Shown: positions 6,601 through 15,254 of the stretch, in pieces
How positions within the stretch are numbered: position 1 is the stretch's first letter
Layout: each line of letters begins with the position of its first letter
Origin: Flavobacteriaceae bacterium UBA6231
GTDB lineage: Bacteria > Bacteroidota > Bacteroidia > Flavobacteriales > Flavobacteriaceae
NCBI GenBank assembly: GCA_002441545.1
Contig: DJWL01000151.1
Span: forward strand, 1 to 48,187
DNA length: 48,187 bases
Reading direction: 5' to 3'
Position numbers and translations under genes: made by a program
Notes under the pieces: generated by a model
The model's database searches: none
What the model was told of the DNA's origin: nothing
Seen by the model: only the letters and a program-made list of their open reading frames with translations

Positions 6601-8424
6601 TTACATTGTATTATTTTCTTTGTTTATATCTGCCATTCCTTCTTTAGGGTCTATCTGCACCTTGCTTATGGGTTTTGTGGTTTCAAAGGTATAGGTAGGA
6701 TAGGACCAAGCCCAATCTGGTAACAAGGTGGCCGTTGTTGGTTTTTCGCCGCGCATCATTTGTAACGGGATATAAAAATCTTCGGTTGTACCATCGGTAT
6801 AGGTTACGGTTGCATCTATTGGCATGGGCATCAACCCAATACGCTCCAAAGTAATGCTGTTGCCTTCAATGGTCTTTACGCCATAATCAATGGTATTGGT
6901 GGTTTGGGCAAAATCCATTAAATACCAATCCAGCTCCAATCCCGATACTTTTTCGGCACTACGGATGATATCAATGGGTGTTGGATGGGTAAACTTAAAA
7001 TCATTAAAATACTCTTTAATGGTTTTTTTAAGGTTGTCTTCACCAATCACATAACCCAATTGGGCCAAAAACACATCACCTTTGGAATATGCGGAAATTC
7101 CATACGCCTGATTATAGGCAAATCTGTCGGCTTGTGTGGTAAGCGGTTGTTCTTTCCCAGATTTTGCCAAATATAAATAGCCTCTATAAGCTCCTTTATT
7201 TGGATTGTCGAGGTTTTTGTTTAAAACGTCATTTTCAGCCCAATCGCTTATGTAGCTGGTAAACCCTTCGTCCATCCATGCGTGTTTCAACTCGTTGGTG
7301 GCCAGCAAAAACTGAAACCACGTATGCGCCATTTCATGGGCAATGACCCCAAACAGTCCGTCAAAATCCCCTTCTCCTAAAATAAGGGTGCACATGGCAT
7401 ATTCCATACCGCCATCACCACCTTGAATAACAGAATACTGCTCATAAGGATAGGGACCCACATTGGTGCTGTAATACTGCATAAGCTCGACGGTTTTTGG
7501 TTGCACCAGTTTCCAGTTGTCCAGCTTTTCCTTGGGCATGGTTTTTTTATAGAAAAAATGCAAAAGAGGCCCATTGGGTGCTTGCATGGTATCATGTACA
7601 TAATCAGGGTCTGCTGCCCAAGTAAAGTCGTGAACATTAGGCGCTATAAAATGCCAAGAAAGTTTATCTGTTTTGGGTGTCTTTACTTTTTCCGCTGTAT
7701 ATCCATGGCCAATTCCCTCGGGGTTTTGTAAGTATCCGGTTCCTCCAACAGTATAGGTTTTGTCTATGTGTATAGTGACATCAAAATTACCCCAAACACC
7801 ATGAAATTCCCTACCAATATATGGGTCGGCATGCCAGCCCTCAAAGTCGTATTCCGCTAATTTTGGATACCATTGCGCCATTGACAAAGCAACACCTTCT
7901 GTATTGTTTCTTCCTGAACGGCGAATTTGAAGCGGTACTTGACCGTTAAAAACCATATCAAAAGTAACTTGTTCTCCCGGTTGAATGGGTGTAGCTAAAT
8001 CAACTTCCAAAACGGTTCCAACGCTATTATACACAACATCGTTTCCGTTTTGTCTTAAAGACATTACTTTTAAATACCCTATTTCGTCTGGGCTTAACTT
8101 ACTAATGCGGTCTTTAACCCTGGGATCCGGGTCTGCGATTGTTTGTGAGCGCACGTCCATTTCGCTTCCCGGTTGGAACGCATTAAAATATAAGTGATAA
8201 AAAACACGATGCAATACATCAGACGAATTGTTGGTATAAACCAATTTTTGGGTTCCGGTGTATTGATAGGTTTTAACATCCATATCTATTTCCATGGTAT
8301 AATCAACATGTTGTTGCCAATATCCAGGATGTTGAAAAGCTGTTAAAGGTGTTGTTTTTTGGTTTGAAGCCGAACAGTAAAAGAAGACCAACAAAGAAAA
8401 AACGGGAAGGAAAAATCGTTTCAT
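6601..8424 (-). CDS. M1 family metallopeptidase, lipoprotein
   Basis: A zinc aminopeptidase of the gluzincin M1 family, probably tethered to the cell envelope. The N-terminus MKRFFLPVFSLLVFFYC carries a lipobox-like cysteine at 17. The N-terminal beta domain spans about residues 35-260. The exopeptidase motif appears as GGMEYA at about 338-343 in place of the classic GxMEN. The zinc site HEMAH lies at 363-367 and the third ligand Glu at about 386 (AWMDEG). Length 607 is within the M1 range for the Bacteroidota group that lacks the long C-terminal HEAT domain. Codon use and GC are visibly higher than in most of the window, as in the neighbouring 3' part of the subtilase gene. A terminator separates it from the subtilase, so it needs its own promoter in 8425-8455. 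Confidence 0.92.
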   Translation of the reverse strand: MKRFFLPVFSLLVFFYCSASNQKTTPLTAFQHPGYWQQHVDYTMEIDMDVKTYQYTGTQKLVYTNNSSDVLHRVFYHLYFNAFQPGSEMDVRSQTIADPDPRVKDRISKLSPDEIGYLKVMSLRQNGNDVVYNSVGTVLEVDLATPIQPGEQVTFDMVFNGQVPLQIRRSGRNNTEGVALSMAQWYPKLAEYDFEGWHADPYIGREFHGVWGNFDVTIHIDKTYTVGGTGYLQNPEGIGHGYTAEKVKTPKTDKLSWHFIAPNVHDFTWAADPDYVHDTMQAPNGPLLHFFYKKTMPKEKLDNWKLVQPKTVELMQYYSTNVGPYPYEQYSVIQGGDGGMEYAMCTLILGEGDFDGLFGVIAHEMAHTWFQFLLATNELKHAWMDEGFTSYISDWAENDVLNKNLDNPNKGAYRGYLYLAKSGKEQPLTTQADRFAYNQAYGISAYSKGDVFLAQLGYVIGEDNLKKTIKEYFNDFKFTHPTPIDIIRSAEKVSGLELDWYLMDFAQTTNTIDYGVKTIEGNSITLERIGLMPMPIDATVTYTDGTTEDFYIPLQMMRGEKPTTATLLPDWAWSYPTYTFETTKPISKVQIDPKEGMADINKENNTM

Positions 8425-8455
8425 AGGTTTTATTTTTTTGATAAAGGAATTATTT

Positions 8456-8485
8456 AAAAAACAAAAAGGGGCACAACACCCCTTT
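8456..8485 (-). terminator. Rho-independent terminator after the subtilase gene
   Basis: The arms AAAGGGG (8465-8471) and CCCCTTT (8479-8485) have a 7-base loop. On the minus strand the stem is followed by TTGTTTTTT. It lies 17 bp past the S8 stop and closes the hydrolase-subtilase unit. Confidence 0.8.
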
Positions 8486-8502
8486 CGTTCTTTGTAATGC
8501 GT

Positions 8503-10110
8503 TTATTTTGACATTTGAGCAGCCATAATTAAGGCGTTATAAGCATTGATCATTTTGCCGGATTTGGTTAAGTCTCCAAAGGGTTTTACATTCTCTGCGT
8601 CACCACTGGTTACTACCTTGGTTTGTACGGCCAACCCGGATGCCATTAAAATGTGTTTTACCTGGGCTGCCGTTAAACGTGGATAATATGAACGGATTAA
8701 AGCCGCCACACCCGCTACCGCAGGTGCTGCCATAGAAGTTCCGCCTTTGGTATCATACTCGTTTTCAGGTGTGGTAGAATATACTTTTGCTCCCGGTGCA
8801 AACACATCGACATTTATTTTACCGTAGTTAGAGAAACCCGCCACCATATTAGGACCATATTTAGGCTCTAAAGCGCCCACGGTAATAAAGGTGTCTGACA
8901 CTTCTGGGCCATTATCAACCTGATCGTTTGGATAACAAGCCACCACATCTAAATCTTCACCTTCGTTTCCGGCAGCATTAACAAACAACACGTCGTGTTT
9001 GCCCGCATAAGCAATAGCCTCCCTTACCCAATCACTATGAGGGGAGTAATATTTTCCAAAACTTCCGTTGATGATTTTTGCACCGTTATCAACGGCATAA
9101 CGAATGGCCAAGGCCACGTCTTTATCATATTCATCACCGTTTGGTACAGTACGAACAGGCATGATTACAACATTGTTTGCTACCCCGTTAACACCCAAAC
9201 CATTGTTGCGCTCTGCGGCGATAATACCGGCAACATGGGTGCCGTGGCTTTCGCTTTTCTTTACCGGTTTCACATTGCCATTACCGTAAAATTTGTTGCT
9301 CATATCATCTGGGTTATCCCCATTAACGCGCCCCTTGAAGTCTTTGTTTAGGTTATAATTTAACCTATCGTTAATGCTTTCCAATGCGCCCTCAATTTCT
9401 TCAATGGCATCACCAACAGACTCTAAGCCATTACTGTACATATATTTTGCCATTTGTACTGCTTGGTTTACTTCTTGGTCATCAGTTTTTATTCCCTCAA
9501 CGTCTTCTTTTGTATAATCTTTTTTATTAAGATATTTTGATAAGGCATCATTAGCACCTTTAATTCTTTGATATATCTGATCATATTGTGTTTTTCTACC
9601 CGTCCACAATTGATATTCTTTATCATATTCTGCTTTAGCTTTGTTGTATTCTGGATTAGAAGTGTTACCACTTGCAATAATTCTTACATACTCTAATTGC
9701 TCATTATAGCCTTCTCCTAAAAAATTCCATCCATGAACATCATCAATATATCCGTTTTTATCATCATCTTTTCCATTGTTTGGAATTTCTCCTTTATTGG
9801 TCCAAATAACATCATTTAAATCTTCGTGATCAATATCAATACCAGAATCTACAACGGCAACAATTACCTTTTTACCAGTTTTGTTTTTTATAATTTCTGC
9901 ATAAGCTTTATCAACACTCATTCCCGGAATGGTATCTTTTACAAGGTCTAAATGTCCCCAATTGTGTTGCTCAGCTTCAGTTAAGTCGGCCGTTTTTAAT
10001 GGAGAAGTATCAATGTTTTCAATAGGTGTTGAAATAATAGCTGAGCTTCCACAACTAAAAAGTATGGATGCAAGAAGGACTGATAAAAATAAAGATTTAA
10101 AAGATTTCAT
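8503..10110 (-). CDS. S8 family subtilisin-like serine peptidase, lipoprotein, with a long helical insert
   Basis: An exported subtilase. The lipoprotein signal ends LFSC (cysteine about 20). The catalytic triad is complete: Asp88 in VAVVDSGID, His289 in SHGTHVAGI and Ser459 in GGTSMAAPA, with the oxyanion Asn about 382 in NAAGNEG. Between Asp and His lies an unusually long insert (about residues 130-285) rich in charged helix-forming residues; subtilases of this Bacteroidota group have it, and it probably acts as a lid or partner-binding arm. There is no T9SS C-terminal domain. The gene follows the metallo-hydrolase after 12 bp and ends in a terminator. GC jumps inside the gene: about 30% around 9541-9600 against about 53% around 9181-9240, which suggests a recombined 3' part. 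Confidence 0.93.
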   Translation of the reverse strand: MKSFKSLFLSVLLASILFSCGSSAIISTPIENIDTSPLKTADLTEAEQHNWGHLDLVKDTIPGMSVDKAYAEIIKNKTGKKVIVAVVDSGIDIDHEDLNDVIWTNKGEIPNNGKDDDKNGYIDDVHGWNFLGEGYNEQLEYVRIIASGNTSNPEYNKAKAEYDKEYQLWTGRKTQYDQIYQRIKGANDALSKYLNKKDYTKEDVEGIKTDDQEVNQAVQMAKYMYSNGLESVGDAIEEIEGALESINDRLNYNLNKDFKGRVNGDNPDDMSNKFYGNGNVKPVKKSESHGTHVAGIIAAERNNGLGVNGVANNVVIMPVRTVPNGDEYDKDVALAIRYAVDNGAKIINGSFGKYYSPHSDWVREAIAYAGKHDVLFVNAAGNEGEDLDVVACYPNDQVDNGPEVSDTFITVGALEPKYGPNMVAGFSNYGKINVDVFAPGAKVYSTTPENEYDTKGGTSMAAPAVAGVAALIRSYYPRLTAAQVKHILMASGLAVQTKVVTSGDAENVKPFGDLTKSGKMINAYNALIMAAQMSK

Positions 10111-10122
10111 TAGAATTAAATA

Positions 10123-10983
10123 TTAATTAAAAATTTCAGAAGTTGTGTAAATATTTTTGAGTCTCACACCTTTTTCGGTATGTTGAACGGTAATAATTTC
10201 ATTATGAGCGTCGTGTTCTAAAAACAAATAATATTCGTTATCAGCAGCCATTTTTAAAAAGGTTTCTTTTTCGTCAAGGGTCAATAAAGGTCTTGTGTCA
10301 TAACCCATGACAAAAGCTAAGGGCAGATGCCCAACGGTTGGAAGTAAATCTGCCACAAAACAGATGGTTCTATTTTTATATTGAATCATGGGTATCATTT
10401 GCTTATCGGTATGCCCATTGGCAAAAAACACATCAAAACCAAGTTCTGATTGTTTAAGAGTATCTCCAGATGGCACAGGCATAAATTTAAGTTGACCGCT
10501 TTCTTCTAAAGGCAGAATATTTTCTTTTAAAAACGAGGCCTTTTCTCTTTTATTGGGTTGTGTGGCCCATAACCAATGGTCTTTATTGCTCCAAAATTGA
10601 GCGTTTTTAAAAGCAGGCTCATAACCCGTTTTATCATGATTCCATTGTATGCTACCACCACAGTGATCAAAATGCAGATGTGTCATAAAGACATCAGTAA
10701 TATCATCAGGGTGAAAGCCATGATGTTTTAATGATTTTTCAAGTGTATCGTTGCCCCATAAATAGTAATACCCAAAAAATTTATCAGATTGCTTGTTACC
10801 CATACCAGTATCAATCAGAATAAGTTTGTTGCCATCTTCAACCAATAAACATCTGGTTGCAAGATCAATCATGTTATTGGCGTCGGCAGGGTTTGTAATT
10901 TGCCACATTGATTTTGGAACAACACCAAACATGGCGCCACCGTCGAGTTTAAAATTTCCTGAATTAATGGGGTATAAATTCAT
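10123..10983 (-). CDS. Metallo-beta-lactamase-fold hydrolase
   Basis: A cytoplasmic enzyme (no signal peptide) of the MBL superfamily. The binuclear zinc motif HLHFDHCGG occupies about residues 102-110. Further ligands are likely the His in FFANGHTDKQM, the Asp in CFVADLLPT and the His in LFLEHDAHNE. The overall layout resembles N-acyl-homoserine-lactonase-like and related quorum-quenching hydrolases, but the superfamily is too broad to name a substrate. The gene comes first in a two-gene unit with the subtilase. A TAATTTTG -7 element lies so close to the ATG that the leader would be only a few bases. Confidence 0.88.
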   Translation of the reverse strand: MNLYPINSGNFKLDGGAMFGVVPKSMWQITNPADANNMIDLATRCLLVEDGNKLILIDTGMGNKQSDKFFGYYYLWGNDTLEKSLKHHGFHPDDITDVFMTHLHFDHCGGSIQWNHDKTGYEPAFKNAQFWSNKDHWLWATQPNKREKASFLKENILPLEESGQLKFMPVPSGDTLKQSELGFDVFFANGHTDKQMIPMIQYKNRTICFVADLLPTVGHLPLAFVMGYDTRPLLTLDEKETFLKMAADNEYYLFLEHDAHNEIITVQHTEKGVRLKNIYTTSEIFN

Positions 10984-10990
10984 AAGTATA

Positions 10991-10998
10991 CAAAATTA
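10991..10998 (-). promoter_or_regulatory. Predicted -7 element (TAATTTTG) for the MBL-subtilase unit
   Basis: Exact TAnnTTTG match on the minus strand, ending 7 bp before the MBL ATG at 10983. If used, the mRNA would have almost no 5' leader. No good -33 TTG was found. Confidence 0.35.
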
Positions 10999-11081
10999 AG
11001 AAAAGCATTATGATTTAGACAGAAAATTAAGATTTTGTTAAGAGATATTGAATGATATCAATCTCTTTTTAAAAAAAAATC

Positions 11082-11089
11082 TAAATTTG
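11082..11089 (+). promoter_or_regulatory. Predicted -7 element (TAAATTTG) for the small membrane protein and receptor operon
   Basis: Exact TAnnTTTG match. A start near 11096 would lie downstream of the upstream in-frame TTG (11048) and upstream of the TTG at 11117, so it helps choose the shorter protein start. Confidence 0.45.
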
Positions 11090-11116
11090 GCAAAAAATTT
11101 AACCACCCAAATTTAT

Positions 11117-11500
11117 TTGAAAGTTTTTTTATCCTACATATTACTCACGGTTTTTTTAATCAAACCACTATATAATTTAGGCTATATAGTTTATTATGAG
11201 TTAAATGTGGAATACATTGTTGCAAAATACTGTATCAATAAAGAAAAGCCACAGTTGCATTGTGACGGAAAATGCCATTTAGCAAAGCAACTAGCCACAG
11301 ACACTCAAAATAAAGAGGGTAACAAAAAACCAATGTCTTTGTTGAGTAGAATTTTTTATCCTGTATATTTTCAAGAATATATAAACTCCTTTAAACCATA
11401 TTTAGATGAAGTAAAGGGATATAATAATTGGGGATATTGTAAGATATACACTTCATTTTTTAAAGAAACCCAAGCCCCACCTCCTTGGGTTAATGTATAA
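11117..11500 (+). CDS. Small membrane-anchored protein with a CxGKCxL motif, upstream of a TonB receptor
   Basis: One N-terminal membrane segment (KVFLSYILLTVFLIKPLYNL) is followed by a mostly soluble domain containing YCINKEKPQLHCDGKCHLAKQL. The C-x(5-9)-C-x(3)-C arrangement could bind a metal or form disulfides. Short proteins with this segment are common in Bacteroidota next to iron or copper uptake genes, but their job is unknown. The frame is open from TTG 11048; I prefer TTG 11117 because it begins right at the hydrophobic segment and a consensus -7 element lies between the two. The protein has 127 residues with this start. The receptor gene follows after a 74 bp gap that contains a hairpin. 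Confidence 0.7.
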   Translation: MKVFLSYILLTVFLIKPLYNLGYIVYYELNVEYIVAKYCINKEKPQLHCDGKCHLAKQLATDTQNKEGNKKPMSLLSRIFYPVYFQEYINSFKPYLDEVKGYNNWGYCKIYTSFFKETQAPPPWVNV

Positions 11501-11516
11501 ACATAATCAGTTATTG

Positions 11517-11542
11517 CTTTATTTGGTTTTTACCGAATAAGG
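11517..11542 (+). other. Intercistronic hairpin between the small membrane protein and the TonB receptor
   Basis: CTTTATTTGGT (11517-11527), loop TTTT, ACCGAATAAGG (11532-11542). As RNA all 11 positions pair, two of them as G-U. No T-run follows, so it is not a clear terminator; an mRNA processing or stability element between the two genes is more likely. Confidence 0.5.
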
Positions 11543-11574
11543 AAGCTATTACATTACTTTAAAAAACAATATAA

Positions 11575-13920
11575 ATGAAAAACATAATTATGTTCGCCCT
11601 GTTATGCATGGCGGGCACATATACTATTGCCCAAAACAATTACCAAGGAAAAATTGTTGATGAGTACAATCAACCTTTATCTGGTGCTACAATTGAATCC
11701 AATTCAGACAGAAACAATTCGGTTGTTTCAGACTACCAAGGAAAATTTTCAATCCCTTTTCAAAATACCCCTTCCGTTACCATTCGTTATATAGGGTATA
11801 AAACAGTAAAAACAACACTTACGGCAACAAATGAAAATATTATCAAATTAATTGAAAATAATGAAATTTTAGAAGAGGTTGTTGTTTCTGCAAGCAGGGA
11901 AACTCAAAAAAGAAAGGATGTACCAGCATCTATTTCTGTTATTTCAACCAAAGAAATATTAAAAGCAAAAGCTTTTGGTATAGACCAATTAATTAATGAT
12001 GTTCCAGGGGTGTTAATGTCTACATCTAGGGCAGCAAGCAATGAACAACATTTCATGTCTGTGCGCTCACCAATTTCAACCAAACCCTTGTTTTTATATC
12101 TTGAAGATGGGCTGCCTATTCGCCCAACGGCTGTTTTTAACCATAATGCCCTCTTAGAGATGAACGATATGTCTTTTGGTAGAGTAGAAGTATTAAAAGG
12201 ACCCGCGTCTAGTATCTATGGAAGTGAATCTGTAGGAGGGAGTTTTAATTTTATTACCAAGAACCCAACTAAAAACCTTTCTGGATATGTTGATTTTCAA
12301 TTAAATGATTTAGGATTAAAACGATATGCTTTAGAGTTATCAAAATATGCAGGAGAAAAAATTGGGTTTTATATTGGAGCGCAATATGTTCAACGCAAAA
12401 ATGGACCAATTGAATATAGTGATTACGAAAAATTTGCCTTAACGTTTAAAAACGTGAACCATTTAACTTCCTCATTAAACTTGACTAATAGTTTTGATAT
12501 TATTGATTATAGGTCTGACATGACCGGAGCCTTAAGTGAATCTGATTATACAGGAGGAAATTACGAAAGCGATCATACCTTTACATATCGTGATGCCCTT
12601 GCTTTTAGATTCAGATCTACACTAGATAAGCGTTGGGACGACCAAAACAAAACAACGTTTAATTTTATTTTCAGAAAAAACAGTATGGGACAAAACCCTT
12701 CATACCGTATTCAACAGTTTAGAAACAACGGAAGGTTAAACGGATTTGGCAAAGGAGAAATAAACAATAACACATTTACAAGTTATGTTGGTTTGATTCA
12801 ACATAAAATAGATTTTAATTTGGCAAATTCTTCATTGATAGTAGGAACGTCTTTAGATTATTCCCCTCAAGATTATGTTGCCGAAACCATATCGGTAGTC
12901 GTTGATCCTCAAACAGGCAGAAACATAGACTATACACTTAATTCGGGAGATTGTATTCTTAATTATAACGGCAGTATTTTAAATTATGCAGGATATTTTC
13001 AATATGAGATAAACCCAACAGAATCCATAAAGATTACAGCGGCATTGCGCTATGATGGTTTTCAGTATAAGTACAATAATTTGCTAGATGGTATAGCTGG
13101 CCCAAAAGATTCAAAAAGCAACTATAATAATATTTCCCCAAAAATAGGTGTGAATTACAATGTGTCTGAAAACTTAGGGTTATATGCCAATTATTCAAAC
13201 GGATTTACACCACCCGAAACAGCGACTTTATACCGTAATAGTTTTGTGGGAGTTGATGGCGATGTGTTTGATTTAAAACCAAGTGACTATGACAATTTTG
13301 AGGTAGGTACTTTTTTTAAAACCCCAAAATTGCTTCAAGCCGACATAGCATTATATCTTTTAAATGGAAAAAACACGGTGGTTACTTTACGAGACACTAA
13401 TGATGAATTTTACAACACCAACGCAGGAAAAACGCGTTCGTATGGTATTGAATACGGAATTAGACTTGCCCCAACCGAAGGGTTAACAATTAGTCACAAC
13501 GGAAGTTTATCAAAGCACAGATACGTTGATTTTTTTGAAGACGGGGTTGATTATTCAAACACAGACAGAGAAACCGCCCCCCAACTTGTAGGGACATCAA
13601 AAATTAGTTACACTCCACAAGCCATTAAAGGATTAGCTCTTAGTGTTACACATGAGTTGGTTGGTAAATATAATTCAAGTTTTGAAGGACAGGTGAATAA
13701 TAATGACGGAACCTTTGGCACGGCAACCTATAAAGGACACAACATCTTCAATGCTTTAGTGTCTTATGAAATAAAGCAGTTTGAAGTTTGGGTACACGCA
13801 CTAAATATTTTTGACGAGTTATACTCCGCCAGCACAACCTATAACAAATACAAGAAGGAGAATAATTATACCTTAGGAAACCCAAGAGCCTTTCATTTTG
13901 GAATAAAATACAAATTTTAG
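11575..13920 (+). CDS. TonB-dependent outer-membrane receptor, iron-uptake type
   Basis: An outer-membrane receptor that imports a ligand using TonB energy. The order is signal peptide (to about residue 19, ending IAQ), carboxypeptidase-D-regulatory-like domain (about 22-105), plug domain (about 112-230, with EEVVVSASRETQKRKDVPAS as the TonB-box region and GRVEVLKGPASSIYGSESVG), then a 22-strand-type barrel ending in aromatic KYKF. There is no SusD partner, so it is not a SusC-type glycan porter. The next gene, 2 bp later, is a PepSY membrane protein, a pairing typical of siderophore or heme uptake with ferric reduction. The exact ligand cannot be read from sequence. Length 781 is normal. Confidence 0.92.
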   Translation: MKNIIMFALLCMAGTYTIAQNNYQGKIVDEYNQPLSGATIESNSDRNNSVVSDYQGKFSIPFQNTPSVTIRYIGYKTVKTTLTATNENIIKLIENNEILEEVVVSASRETQKRKDVPASISVISTKEILKAKAFGIDQLINDVPGVLMSTSRAASNEQHFMSVRSPISTKPLFLYLEDGLPIRPTAVFNHNALLEMNDMSFGRVEVLKGPASSIYGSESVGGSFNFITKNPTKNLSGYVDFQLNDLGLKRYALELSKYAGEKIGFYIGAQYVQRKNGPIEYSDYEKFALTFKNVNHLTSSLNLTNSFDIIDYRSDMTGALSESDYTGGNYESDHTFTYRDALAFRFRSTLDKRWDDQNKTTFNFIFRKNSMGQNPSYRIQQFRNNGRLNGFGKGEINNNTFTSYVGLIQHKIDFNLANSSLIVGTSLDYSPQDYVAETISVVVDPQTGRNIDYTLNSGDCILNYNGSILNYAGYFQYEINPTESIKITAALRYDGFQYKYNNLLDGIAGPKDSKSNYNNISPKIGVNYNVSENLGLYANYSNGFTPPETATLYRNSFVGVDGDVFDLKPSDYDNFEVGTFFKTPKLLQADIALYLLNGKNTVVTLRDTNDEFYNTNAGKTRSYGIEYGIRLAPTEGLTISHNGSLSKHRYVDFFEDGVDYSNTDRETAPQLVGTSKISYTPQAIKGLALSVTHELVGKYNSSFEGQVNNNDGTFGTATYKGHNIFNALVSYEIKQFEVWVHALNIFDELYSASTTYNKYKKENNYTLGNPRAFHFGIKYKF

Positions 13921-13922
13921 AC

Positions 13923-15176
13923 ATGTTTAAAAAAGACAATAAATTGAATCAATGGCTTTGGAAATGGCATTTTATAGCAGGACTGGTTTCCCTTCCGTTT
14001 ATTATAGTATTAGCCATTACGGGCGGTATTTATTTGTTTAAGGATCAATATGAGGCTCCAAAACAAGAACACGTAAAGGTTGTTAAGGCAGAAGGAAAAC
14101 CCATATCGTTTCAGGAGCAGTGGGATATTGTTAAGGCACAGGCAAAAGTTCCTCCGCACACAATGGTTATTTCTGCCAAACCAAACCAGGCAACAGAATT
14201 TATAACCGGAAAATTTGGAACCCTTAGCAGCACTTTTGTAAATCCATACAATTCTAAAATTACCGGAACCATTAACGCTAAGGATTCAGATATGTTTAAA
14301 TTGAGAAAACTGCATGGAGAATTACTTTTAGGAGCATATGGAACCAAAATTGTTGAACTGATGGCTTGTTGGTTGGTCGTTCTAATTATAACAGGGATCT
14401 ATGTGTTTTGGCCCCCTAAAAAGGATGGAATAAAAGGGTTTTTTAAAGTACGGGTTAAAAATGGTAAGCGTATTTTATTCAGAGACCTACATACCGTTTT
14501 AGGGTTTTGGATATCTATTTTATTATTAATGACTCTTGCAGGAGGGCTCCCTTGGACCGATGTTTTTGGTGATTATTTTAAATGGATTCAAAAAGTAACC
14601 AACACAGGGTATCCTACAACTTGGGAAGCCAACGGACTTCAATCTGTCCAAGACGGTAAAACCATCTCTTTAGACGCCATGGTAGCCTTGGCAAAGACAA
14701 TGAACTTAAAAGGAGATTTGAACATAGGACTGCCCAAAGATGAAAAAGGTGTCTACAGTATTTTCAATACAACTTTTGATTTGGATGCGCAAAAACGCTT
14801 TCATTACGACCAATATTCAGGAAAATTATTAGTTCAACATAATTGGGACGATGTTGGTGTCTTGATGAGGGGAAGAATGTGGTTTATGGCATTCCACCAA
14901 GGGCAGTTTGGTAACTGGAATTTGATATTAATGTTAGTGATTTCCATTCTGTTAACTTTTTTGGCCGTGGTCGCCTTAATATCATATTTAAAACGCAAAC
15001 CAAACGGAAAATGGGGGACTCCAAAAGTTCCCGTGAATTTTAAAGTAGAATATGGTGTTGCTACAGTAATATTTTTGCTCTGCTTAGCCCTTCCTTTGTT
15101 TGCCTTTAGCGTTATAATCATTATGCTTATTGAGTTTTTAAGGAAACGAAAAAACAATAATGTAGCGATCCAGTAA
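13923..15176 (+). CDS. PepSY-associated transmembrane protein (ferric-siderophore reductase-like)
   Basis: An inner-membrane protein of the PepSY_TM (PiuB-like) family, thought to take part in reducing siderophore- or heme-bound iron after import. The N-terminal helix (WKWHFIAGLVSLPFIIVLAITGG) carries the conserved WHxxxG pattern. Further helices are near 142-162, 187-207, 328-350 and 377-400, with periplasmic PepSY segments between. Histidines in or near helices (KWHF, KLHGELL, LHTVLGFW, AFHQGQFG) are plausible heme ligands. At 417 residues it has the family length. It follows the TonB receptor after 2 bp and ends the operon before a hairpin at 15193. Confidence 0.87.
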   Translation: MFKKDNKLNQWLWKWHFIAGLVSLPFIIVLAITGGIYLFKDQYEAPKQEHVKVVKAEGKPISFQEQWDIVKAQAKVPPHTMVISAKPNQATEFITGKFGTLSSTFVNPYNSKITGTINAKDSDMFKLRKLHGELLLGAYGTKIVELMACWLVVLIITGIYVFWPPKKDGIKGFFKVRVKNGKRILFRDLHTVLGFWISILLLMTLAGGLPWTDVFGDYFKWIQKVTNTGYPTTWEANGLQSVQDGKTISLDAMVALAKTMNLKGDLNIGLPKDEKGVYSIFNTTFDLDAQKRFHYDQYSGKLLVQHNWDDVGVLMRGRMWFMAFHQGQFGNWNLILMLVISILLTFLAVVALISYLKRKPNGKWGTPKVPVNFKVEYGVATVIFLLCLALPLFAFSVIIIMLIEFLRKRKNNNVAIQ

Positions 15177-15192
15177 CGAAAATAAAACAAAT

Positions 15193-15223
15193 CAAAGCCT
15201 GTGCTTTAAAAGCTCAGGCTTTG
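15193..15223. terminator. Bidirectional hairpin between convergent genes
   Basis: CAAAGCCTG and CAGGCTTTG with an inner GCTTT/AAAGC pair, between the stops of the PepSY gene (plus) and the antiporter gene (minus). The flanking tails are A/T-rich on both sides without a pure T-run. Confidence 0.65.
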
Positions 15224-15254
15224 TAATAATATTATCAGGTTTATCCAAAAAAAG

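Noticed and set aside
11575..15176. SusC-type glycan import
   Set aside because: The receptor has no SusD partner and is followed by a PepSY protein, which favours iron-type uptake.
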